A stretch of DNA of 64,000 bases from Anaerolineales bacterium (lineage in GTDB: Bacteria; Chloroflexota; Anaerolineae; 4572-78; J111), in contig JACKAU010000005.1 of assembly GCA_020634855.1 (NCBI GenBank), forward strand, positions 567,261 through 631,260, in the 5' to 3' direction. The notes under the pieces were generated by a model. The model saw nothing but the letters and a program-made list of their open reading frames with translations. It was not told the origin of the DNA and did no database searches. The position numbers and the translations under genes were made by a program. Below, in pieces: positions 1-6,567 of the stretch (positions are counted from its first letter, which is position 1; each line of letters begins with the position of its first letter).

Positions 1-1
1 T

Positions 2-694
2 TTCGGACAGTCGTTTGTCACTCGCCGGCCGGTGATGCAGATGATCGCCCAGACGCTACCCTACACCCTACGGCTGACCGTCTCGGCCTTTATTGTGGCC
101 TATCTGGTGGCGCTGCCGCTGGGCATCATTGTCGCTCTGCGGCGTAACAGTTGGCTCGATTACAGCAGCTTGGTGCTGGCGATGGGCGGCGTGTCGATCC
201 CGCCCTTTTGGGTCGGCTTGATGTTTATCCTGCTTTTTGCTTTGAAGCTGGATTGGCTACCGGCTTCCGGCGTCGAGTCGGCCTCGGCCTATGTACTGCC
301 GGTGATCGTGCTGGCTATTCCTCGTATGTCCTTTATGACCCGTTATGTACGTGGCGCGATGCTGGAAGTGCTATCGGCCGACTATTTGCGTACGGCTCGG
401 GCCAAGGGGCTGCCGGAAGGCGCGGTGGTGACCGGCCACGCCCTGCGCAATACGCTGATCCCGATTGTGACGCTGGTTGGGTTGCAGTTGGGCTATTTGG
501 TGGGTGGCTCGGTCATCATCGAGCAGGTTTTTGGCATTCCGGGGCTGGGGCATCTGCTGGTGCAGAGCATTTTCAATCGCGATTTTCCGGTGGTGCAGGC
601 CGCGGTGCTGATCCTGTCGCTGTCGATTGTGCTGGCCAATCTGTTGACCGACTTGACCTATCCCTACCTCGATCCCCGGATTCGGCATGAGTAA
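2..694 (+). CDS. ABC transporter permease, DppB/OppB family (5' end cut by window)
   Basis: Inner-membrane permease subunit of a peptide/nickel/oligopeptide-type ABC importer. The frame is open from base 2, and residues before the first possible GTG (32) already match the family (an FGQSFVTRRPV stretch), so the true start lies upstream of the window. Hydrophobic segments alternate with loops, and the cytoplasmic EAA-type loop is visible in the middle (ARAKGLPE then HALRNTLIP), which docks on the ATPase. The stop overlaps the next permease start by 8 bp, the usual coupling of a heterodimeric permease pair. The ATPase and solute-binding genes are not in view, so the substrate cannot be stated. 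Confidence 0.93.
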   Translation, partial: FGQSFVTRRPVMQMIAQTLPYTLRLTVSAFIVAYLVALPLGIIVALRRNSWLDYSSLVLAMGGVSIPPFWVGLMFILLFALKLDWLPASGVESASAYVLPVIVLAIPRMSFMTRYVRGAMLEVLSADYLRTARAKGLPEGAVVTGHALRNTLIPIVTLVGLQLGYLVGGSVIIEQVFGIPGLGHLLVQSIFNRDFPVVQAAVLILSLSIVLANLLTDLTYPYLDPRIRHE

Positions 695-1580
695 CAGCCT
701 TTCCCACCCTGTTCTTCACCGGGCCGAGGCCGACCTGCATCGGCCGCTGTCTTTTTGGGGCAAATTCATTCGTAACCCGCAAACGCTGATCGGCGGGCTG
801 ATTGTCGCCGCTATCGTGGTCATCGCCCTGCTGGCGCCGGTCCTTGCTCCGTACGATCCAAACTTGCCCAACCCCGATCAGCTTTACCAACCGCCCAGTC
901 CGGCCCACCCCATGGGCACCGACGAGATCGGGCGCGATATTTTGAGCCGGATGATCTACGGTGCGCGCATCTCGCTGACCGTCGGACTGGCAACGATGCT
1001 GCTGGCCGGAGTTATCGGGATCAGTCTGGGGGCGATTAGTGGTTACTTTGGCGGGCGGCTCGACGTTGTCATCATGCGGCTGGCCGATACCTTTCAGGCC
1101 ATCCCCGGCCTGGTCCTGGCGATCGGTATTTTGGCGGTGTTGGGGGCGGGGCTGTCGCGGGTGGTGCTGGCCATCGCGTTGACCAGTTGGGTGGCCTACA
1201 GCCGGGTGGTGCGCGGCAGCTACCTCGCGCTCAAAGAGCAGCAGTTTGTCGAGGCCGCCCATGCCGTGGGGGTGCGCACCCCCACCGTCATCGTTCGGCA
1301 CATCCTACCCAACGCCATCGGCCCGATCCTGGTCATCCTGACACTTAACGTCGCCGGGGCGATTCTAACTGAGGCTGCTCTGGGTTATCTCGGACTAGGC
1401 GTCAGCGCTCCTACCGCCACCTGGGGATCGATGCTGGTGCAAGGCCAACGCCTCATTCGGGTCGCGCCTCACGTCGCTATCTTTCCCGGCATCGCTATTT
1501 TTCTGACGGCGCTGAGCTTCAACCTCCTAGGCGAGGGACTGCGGGACATTCTAGACCCGGCTACTCAACGGCGGGTGTAA
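687..1580 (+). CDS. ABC transporter permease, DppC/OppC family
   Basis: Second membrane subunit of the importer that begins upstream. At 297 residues it has the normal length. It has the OppC N-terminal region, a first TM helix around residues 34-56, the family motif HPMGTDEIGRDILSR after it, and an EAA loop near residues 184-215 (EAAHAVGV then HILPNAIGPI). The start codon overlaps the dppB-like stop, so translation is probably coupled. The next gene is on the opposite strand, so this is the last gene of the operon in this direction. Substrate class (peptide, nickel or sugar) is not determined. Confidence 0.93.
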   Translation: MSNSLSHPVLHRAEADLHRPLSFWGKFIRNPQTLIGGLIVAAIVVIALLAPVLAPYDPNLPNPDQLYQPPSPAHPMGTDEIGRDILSRMIYGARISLTVGLATMLLAGVIGISLGAISGYFGGRLDVVIMRLADTFQAIPGLVLAIGILAVLGAGLSRVVLAIALTSWVAYSRVVRGSYLALKEQQFVEAAHAVGVRTPTVIVRHILPNAIGPILVILTLNVAGAILTEAALGYLGLGVSAPTATWGSMLVQGQRLIRVAPHVAIFPGIAIFLTALSFNLLGEGLRDILDPATQRRV

Positions 1581-1591
1581 GGGATTAGGAT

Positions 1592-1834
1592 CTACCGCCT
1601 GATCAATCCCAAAATAAAGATCAAGATGATCGCCCCAATAAAGGCCACGATAATCGAACCGGCCAGACCGCCAATCCCCAGATTAATCCCCAGCCAACTA
1701 AACAGATACCCGCCGATGATCGCACCGACTACACCTATAGCCAGGTTGCCGACCAGGCCGTAGCTTCGTTTCATCACTACGCCGGCTAGCCAACCGGCGA
1801 TCAATCCCACAATGAGAAAGATAATAATATCCAA
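1592..1834 (-). CDS. GlsB/YeaQ/YmgE-family small membrane protein
   Basis: An 80-residue protein made almost wholly of three hydrophobic helices rich in Gly, Ile and Leu, with the family pattern GLIAGWLAG near the N-terminus and GAIIGGYLF in the middle. This is the transglycosylase-associated / general-stress membrane family (UPF0410), whose biochemical role is unknown. The start is a TTG preceded by GGAGGG about ten bases upstream. It stands alone, convergent with the ABC permease and only 11 bp from it. Confidence 0.82.
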   Translation of the reverse strand: MDIIIFLIVGLIAGWLAGVVMKRSYGLVGNLAIGVVGAIIGGYLFSWLGINLGIGGLAGSIIVAFIGAIILIFILGLIRR

Positions 1835-2572
1835 GTTTAGATTCCCTCCACTCCAATGGCATAGATGATCTTAAGAGTTGCTGCTCGGAACGTCGCATTT
1901 ATGACGATTGGCGATAAAGAGTCGTCTCCCCATTTCTTAATATCTGATCGTCAAATGCCTAAGTTATTCTTAACGAACTTAAATCTAAGCCAGATACGTC
2001 AACTGCGCAAATTTTGGGGACAGCTGGGGTTAAGATATTTCAATTTCGATATACCCAATACGCCTAAGGCTCCATCAGTATGAATGATAAAGCCATTACT
2101 ACGAATAAGAGTAACTTGGTTGGGGTTTAGCCCATTAGTTGGGCTGCGATTGCTTGGTATGAAGTCGTCAGCGGATGATCCGGGTAGCGTAGGGCAAAAA
2201 CGCCGGTGCTGGCCAGGGTCATCATCTCATCGGAATGGGACAGGACCGCCGCAACGTCACATCCGTATGCCTCCTCGACCCGCGCTTGGACCTCGACCGG
2301 GTTAAAGGCCGGCGGCGTTTTGTTGACAATATCCAAAAACGCCCGATGATCGACCGGATTGACCCGCATGTAATGTTACGATTTACCGAGCATAAACCAC
2401 ACCGGCCCACCTTGCGTTTTCGAGGATACAGATCAATGTGGTACAATGCCCCGCACGCATAGCCGGAAAAATCACCCATTCCTGACCGAGTACTACATCA
2501 GTAGGTTTTTTTCCCTTTGATCCCTGCTCCTTACCCCTTACCCCCAGATTTAGACCAAGCGCCGGCAGTTAA
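1835..2572. other. Gene-poor interval with one remnant
   Basis: Apart from the MinD-like fragment this stretch shows no convincing gene. Short open frames on both strands lack ribosome-binding sites and family motifs. Near 2517-2550 lies a T/C-rich run of the CCTTACCCC short-word type seen in other intergenic regions of the window. Confidence 0.5.
2127..2369 (-). pseudogene. C-terminal remnant of a MinD/ParA-type ATPase
   Basis: About 70 residues resemble the extreme C-terminus of MinD/CpaE-like partition ATPases: a VNKTPPAFNPVEV stretch, then YGCDVAAVLSHSDEMM and a FALRYPDHP tail. The P-loop and the rest of the ATPase are absent. Upstream on the minus strand there is no in-frame continuation with family motifs. 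I read it as a decayed 3' fragment. Assignment rests on remembered family similarity, not on a search. Confidence 0.45.
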
Positions 2573-3175
2573 ATGCATTTTTACCCACAGGTCATCCCAA
2601 TCGTGGATTATTCAAATCTCAACGATGAAGCCCTAATTCTGTTGATCACCCGCGCCCAGCCTAAGGCGCTGCAAGAACTGTACCATCGTTACCACCGCTT
2701 GGTCTTTAGTTTGGCCTTGAATTTGGTCGGCGACCGGGCGGCGGCGGAAGAAATTACGCTGGATGTCTTCTTGAAGGTCTGGCACAAAGTCGATACCTAC
2801 CGGCCGGAGCGGGCCAAAGTCAGTTCATGGCTAACCACAATTGCCCGCCATCGAGCCATCGACGTGTTGCGTCAGCAGCGTACCCGCTTAAACGGCCATC
2901 GCGTTGGCTGGAATGACCAACTATGGCATATCCCCTCAACCCGTCACAATCCTGAGGAAGTTACCGGTCTCGCCTTGCGGCGTGAGCGAATTCACCAGGC
3001 TGTGGCCCAATTGCCCCCAGAGCAGCAAGAAGCCTTAGCCTTGGCCTTTTTCAGCGGCTATACCCATCGCGAGATTGCCGAGAAACTGGCTACCCCGCTG
3101 GGCACCATCAAAACCCGGCTGCGGCTCGCTCTCCAAAAATTGCGAGAGATCTTGGACGACGAGAAACTCGATTAA
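2573..3175 (+). CDS. ECF-type RNA polymerase sigma factor
   Basis: A 200-residue sigma-70 family protein of group 4 (ECF). Region 2 spans roughly residues 25-95 (LYHRYHRLVFSLALN, AEEITLDVFLKVW, WLTTIARHRAIDVLR), and region 4 roughly residues 135-190 (QAVAQLPPEQQEALALAF, HREIAEKLATPLGTIKTR), the latter being the -35-binding helix-turn-helix. The chosen ATG has no strong ribosome-binding site; an in-frame GTG ten codons later (2603) is possible. It is followed after 92 bp by a zinc-finger anti-sigma gene, the normal arrangement for such factors. The inducing signal is unknown; neighbouring cytochrome genes suggest a redox or envelope regulon, which is inference. Confidence 0.92.
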   Translation: MHFYPQVIPIVDYSNLNDEALILLITRAQPKALQELYHRYHRLVFSLALNLVGDRAAAEEITLDVFLKVWHKVDTYRPERAKVSSWLTTIARHRAIDVLRQQRTRLNGHRVGWNDQLWHIPSTRHNPEEVTGLALRRERIHQAVAQLPPEQQEALALAFFSGYTHREIAEKLATPLGTIKTRLRLALQKLREILDDEKLD

Positions 3176-3200
3176 TAAATCTAAAAACCGTTTTGTTACG

Positions 3201-3206
3201 TATAAT
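3201..3206 (+). promoter_or_regulatory. Possible -10 element upstream of anti-sigma gene
   Basis: A perfect TATAAT lies 61 bp before the anti-sigma start, in the 92-bp gap after the sigma gene. No good -35 hexamer is present at normal spacing, so this is only a candidate. Confidence 0.25.
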
Positions 3207-3267
3207 ATTACACAATCGAAAGCAAATGATTTTTGGGCGTAGGAAATGGGATGATAGGACGTTTTGA

Positions 3268-4005
3268 ATGAGTGAACACGATCGCGTTCAAGCCTTACTG
3301 TTGGAATTTACATTTGGCACCTTATCAGAAACGGAAATGATGTATGTGGCCAGCCATCTGACCGGGTGCGATAACTGCCGGGCTAGACTGGAAGAGTATC
3401 AATCCATCGTCGATGCCCTGGCTCTAGTGGGGCCGGAGTCAGCGCCCTCACCGGATTTGGAGCGGCGCTTAATGACCCAGGTGCAAGAATCGATAGCGGC
3501 CAAGCCGGTTGAACCTGCCGGGCTGCCGGCCTCAACCCCTGCGGCCGGCTTTTGGCGGCGAGCCGGATCAGTTTGGGCTTGGGCCAGTGCAATCCTGCTC
3601 ATTATTCTGGGCCTGATCACCTTAAATTTATGGCGTCAGGTTAACGAAACGCCCATTGTCGAGTCAAACGAGCACATGCAGGCGATTCCCCTACACAGCA
3701 CCAACAACACGTCCCAGGCCAGTGGTTACATTTTAGTTAGCGACGATGGACAGCGCGGGGCGGTTGTGGTTGATGACTTACCGCCTCTTTCCGTTGATCA
3801 TCAGTATCAGTTATGGCTCAATCGCGACGGCCAGGGCACCAGCGGTGCGGTTTTCTCGGTCGATGACGAAGGCTACGGCCTGAGTTGGATTTCCGCCCCC
3901 GATTCGATTTTCTCCTATACGGACGCCGGGGTAAGTATCGAACCCGTTGGCGGCAGCCCCGGTCCAACCGGAGACAAAGTATTGGGCTGCTCCCTCGAAA
4001 AATAA
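3268..4005 (+). CDS. Membrane anti-sigma factor (zinc-finger plus RskA-like domain)
   Basis: A 245-residue partner of the preceding sigma factor. The N-terminus carries the zf-HC2 anti-sigma zinc motif H-x3-C-x2-C at His30, Cys34, Cys37. A linker leads to a single TM helix near residues 95-115 (VWAWASAILLIILGLITLNLW), and the outer part has the anti-sigma-K (RskA) C-terminal pattern (GYILVSDDGQRGAVVVDDLPPL, HQYQLWL). By family knowledge the cytoplasmic part holds the sigma factor until regulated proteolysis or a signal frees it. Length and domain order are normal. Confidence 0.88.
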   Translation: MSEHDRVQALLLEFTFGTLSETEMMYVASHLTGCDNCRARLEEYQSIVDALALVGPESAPSPDLERRLMTQVQESIAAKPVEPAGLPASTPAAGFWRRAGSVWAWASAILLIILGLITLNLWRQVNETPIVESNEHMQAIPLHSTNNTSQASGYILVSDDGQRGAVVVDDLPPLSVDHQYQLWLNRDGQGTSGAVFSVDDEGYGLSWISAPDSIFSYTDAGVSIEPVGGSPGPTGDKVLGCSLEK

Positions 4006-4130
4006 TCTTGTCCTAAGTAATTACAAAATTGCCTCGATTTCATACATCCAAAACCACCATCCATCCGTATATATTGGGTGAAGTCTTAATGCTAGTAAGC
4101 TTTACTTTTTTCAGGGTAGAAATTAAGAAT

Positions 4131-4180
4131 TTGCTTGGTTCTAATTCCTAATTTCTGCTTCCTAACCCCTAATTCCTATT
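4131..4180. repeat. Short-word direct repeats (CTAATTCC / CTAACCCC type)
   Basis: Imperfect tandem words such as CTAATTCCTAATTT and CCTAACCCCTAATTCC occupy the leader of the cytochrome gene and end just before its ribosome-binding site. Similar words occur near 2530, 6295, 21640 and 60893. They look like the dispersed short repeats of this genome rather than coding DNA. Confidence 0.6.
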
Positions 4181-4197
4181 TTATGAGGAGGAAGATA

Positions 4198-4926
4198 GTG
4201 TATTTACGCCGTATCATAGTTGTTGTTCTTGTTGTGATGGCCTTATCGAACCTAACTGTGTCGCTGGCCTTGGCCCAGGACCCCGATAACGGCAAGGTCT
4301 TATGGGAAGAACAGATCTGGCAGTGCAGCATGTGTCACGGAGACATGGCTCAGGGGTTATATGGCCGGCCCTTGTCGAACAGCACGGCCACCGAAACAGA
4401 ATGGATCGATCAGGTTCGCCACCCCCGCCGTTCGATGCCGACCTTCTCCGAGGCCCAAGTTACCGATGAGCAAATTCTCGATATCCGGGCTTATGTCACC
4501 TCGCTGCCGGCGCCGGCCGATGACTTTAGGCCGCAAGACCCCGGCACGTCCGACAATGAAGGGCATAATCTCTTCTTACAAAAGCGCTGCGTCGCCTGCC
4601 ATGATCCCGATGTCGGCCCCTTGAACAACTTTGTCCAGCGCGGCGAAGAACCGACGGCCGCCGCCGTCATCGCCCAGCTACGCACCCCCAAGAACAATAT
4701 GCCAACGTATCGTGAGGATCAGGTCAGCGATGCCGAAGCTACTCTAATTGCCGATTTTCTAGCCGAACAGTATGCGCTTCAAGCGGCTCCGGCTACGCTG
4801 CCCACGTCCGGCGCCGACACGCCCACCTCCCAGACGGCATGGTGGTTGACCTTGATTGGTAGCCTAGCGTTGGCTTTAGGTCTCGTTGTACGTATACTAT
4901 TGCGGCGGCGTGCAACGTCACGCTAG
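4198..4926 (+). CDS. Diheme c-type cytochrome, membrane anchored
   Basis: Exported electron-transfer protein with two haem c sites: CSMCH at residues 43-47 and CVACH at 131-135, each followed by a cytochrome-c-like helix and a Met-containing segment (RRSMPTF, KNNMPTY) that could give axial ligands. A Sec signal peptide covers about residues 1-25, and a C-terminal TM helix (about 213-235, followed by RRR) anchors it. I choose GTG 4198: a perfect AGGAGG lies at 4186-4191, six bases before it. Longer frames from 4135 or 4183 would translate the short-word repeat or the ribosome-binding site itself. It is followed by a DUF2231 gene and another cytochrome, probably one operon. Confidence 0.88.
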   Translation: MYLRRIIVVVLVVMALSNLTVSLALAQDPDNGKVLWEEQIWQCSMCHGDMAQGLYGRPLSNSTATETEWIDQVRHPRRSMPTFSEAQVTDEQILDIRAYVTSLPAPADDFRPQDPGTSDNEGHNLFLQKRCVACHDPDVGPLNNFVQRGEEPTAAAVIAQLRTPKNNMPTYREDQVSDAEATLIADFLAEQYALQAAPATLPTSGADTPTSQTAWWLTLIGSLALALGLVVRILLRRRATSR

Positions 4927-5023
4927 TGAGATTAGGGATGAGGCGATTAAAGATTAGCTCTAACCATCGCCTCATCTTAAAATCTCCGGTTTCCATTTAA
5001 GTGACGGTCACCTATAAACCATC

Positions 5024-5464
5024 ATGGAATCAATAACCCAGCTTTTTACCACCGTATTCGAAACGCATCCCTGGCATGTGCCAATGGTTCACTTTCCCAT
5101 TGCCCTAAGCGGGGCCGCGTTACTTTTTTTGCTCTTGGCCCTCTGGCAGCGCAATGAACTGCTGGAGCGCGCCGCCTTTTACAACATATCCCTGGCCGCG
5201 GTCAGTACAATTGTGGCCGGGGCCACCGGCTATCGGGATTATGTCGTCCGCTATGAAGGCGACGCGCCGTACGCCAACGCCAAGATTTTCCTGGCGATCT
5301 CGCTGTTTGTGCTGGCTACGGTCATCGCCGTCAGCCGCTGGCGGCAGCCCGATCTGCTGTGGAAACCCTCGACAATGATCTTATATTTGTTAGGCTTTGC
5401 CGGCTGTTTTATGCTGGCTGTAACGCTCGGCTTTTTGGGCGGCGTAATTTTGTACGGATTTTAG
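5024..5464 (+). CDS. DUF2231 membrane protein
   Basis: A 146-residue integral membrane protein with four predicted helices. The signature is the HPWHVPMVHFPIALS start of helix one, carrying two conserved His residues, and a later GYRDYV turn. This is the DUF2231 family, often found beside cytochromes and high-potential electron carriers. The His residues may bind haem, but that is inference. It sits 97 bp after the diheme cytochrome and 7 bp before the PSCyt1-type cytochrome, so all three are probably co-transcribed. Confidence 0.82.
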   Translation: MESITQLFTTVFETHPWHVPMVHFPIALSGAALLFLLLALWQRNELLERAAFYNISLAAVSTIVAGATGYRDYVVRYEGDAPYANAKIFLAISLFVLATVIAVSRWRQPDLLWKPSTMILYLLGFAGCFMLAVTLGFLGGVILYGF

Positions 5465-5471
5465 GAGGCGT

Positions 5472-6200
5472 ATGGCCGATTCATTCTGGCGGACCAAAGC
5501 CGATTTAGCGACTCGCAAGTCGATCCAATGGCCTTCTTTGACCAACATTCTCAGCCAATTGGGCCTTGCCCTGGTGATTGGATTGGTCTGGGTCGGTCTC
5601 TTTTGGGGATTTTTGCAGTTCACCGGCGCGTCGTCGAGCCAAAGCGCCGCACCGCCGGCCACCGACGTGGTGCTGGTCGAGCCGGAAGCCTCGCCCACAT
5701 TGCCACCCCCTACCGCTACATCTCTGCCGCCAACCGCCACACCTCCACCAAGCCCAACCCCACCCTCAACCACCGAACCAGAAGCAGCTCCTACCGAAAC
5801 GGTCGCACCGGAGGCTGATCCGCCAACGTCCACTCCTGCTCCTACAATGACCCCTGTCCCAACCGAAACGCCCTTACCGGCCACCGATACCCCTGCCCCG
5901 CCGCCGGCTGAGGATACCGCCCAGGTCAGTTTTGCCGCAGATGTCTTCACCATCATTGAAGACCGATGCGTCAAATGTCATGGCGGCGAGAAAACCGAAG
6001 AAGGCTTACGGATGACCTCCTACGACGAACTCATGCAAGGCTCATGGAACGGTCTGGTAATCGAGCCGGGCGATGCTGCTAACAGCTTTCTGGTTGAGCA
6101 GATTACCAACGGCAAAATGCCGAAGAATGAACCCCGCCTGCTACCGGCGCAAATTCGGATCATTAGCGATTGGATCGATGCCGGAGCGTTAGATAATTAA
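5472..6200 (+). CDS. Membrane-anchored PSCyt1-type cytochrome c
   Basis: A 242-residue protein. An N-terminal TM helix (about residues 27-48) is followed by a roughly 90-residue Pro/Thr/Ala-rich spacer and then a small haem domain. The haem motif is CVKCH at residues 166-170 in the context DVFTIIEDRCVKCHGGEKTE, followed by the GLRMTSYDELMQG and NGKMP segments typical of planctomycete-type cytochrome C (PSC1/C-terminal c-type) domains. The long spacer would hold the haem away from the membrane. It is the last gene of the three-gene redox group and is followed by a terminator. Confidence 0.87.
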   Translation: MADSFWRTKADLATRKSIQWPSLTNILSQLGLALVIGLVWVGLFWGFLQFTGASSSQSAAPPATDVVLVEPEASPTLPPPTATSLPPTATPPPSPTPPSTTEPEAAPTETVAPEADPPTSTPAPTMTPVPTETPLPATDTPAPPPAEDTAQVSFAADVFTIIEDRCVKCHGGEKTEEGLRMTSYDELMQGSWNGLVIEPGDAANSFLVEQITNGKMPKNEPRLLPAQIRIISDWIDAGALDN

Positions 6201-6230
6201 CCTACTCCCACCCCGCGTAATCGACTCCAA

Positions 6231-6262
6231 AGCCTGCCGTTAATATCCGGCAGGCTTTTTTA
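6231..6262 (+). terminator. Rho-independent terminator after cytochrome group
   Basis: A perfect 9-bp stem (AGCCTGCCG at 6231-6239 with CGGCAGGCT at 6248-6256), an 8-base loop and a run of six T. It lies 30 bp after the last cytochrome gene. Confidence 0.85.
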
Positions 6263-6567
6263 TTGACGGGCAGCTACAATTCCCATCGCCCCATCTCTTA
6301 ATCTCCTAATCTCTACAAAGGCGCAGTCATTACCAACAACACGTTAGCTCATAAATCCTATAACTTTATCACGCATAAACGGTTATAATAAAGTTAACGA
6401 ATTCGATCAGCGGCACTGCCCGGATTTTAAGAACCTTAAAATAGAAATTTATCCCGAAAAAACTGTAAGGTTTTTCACCCCTCACCGTTGTACCAGTAGA
6501 CGTACTCAAAAGAAACTTTACGCTGTGCCGCACCCCGGCTCAGCCGTTATGAAAAAGGAGAACTATC
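6263..6567. other. Leader region of the sigma fusion gene
   Basis: No gene is seen. It holds a short-word run near 6290-6316 (CTTAATCTCCTAATCTC), a TATAAT at 6384-6389 without a clear -35, and an imperfect hairpin at 6456-6477 with the word CTGTAAGG that recurs in the palindrome at 8892-8987. Confidence 0.4.

Noticed and set aside
573..1301. 242-codon minus-strand frame within the ABC permease
   Set aside because: His/Gln/Asp-rich composition is typical of an antisense shadow. The plus-strand gene is clear.
1865..2305. Two short plus-strand frames
   Set aside because: No ribosome-binding site or motif; the second is antisense to the MinD-like remnant.
4135..4197. Longer start of the diheme cytochrome
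   Set aside because: It would translate the short-word repeat and the AGGAGG site itself. GTG 4198 has ideal spacing and opens a signal peptide.
5390..5974. Minus-strand Gly/Val-rich protein
   Set aside because: It is the antisense of the Pro/Thr linker of the PSCyt1 cytochrome. The same applies to minus-strand frames at 7705-8136.
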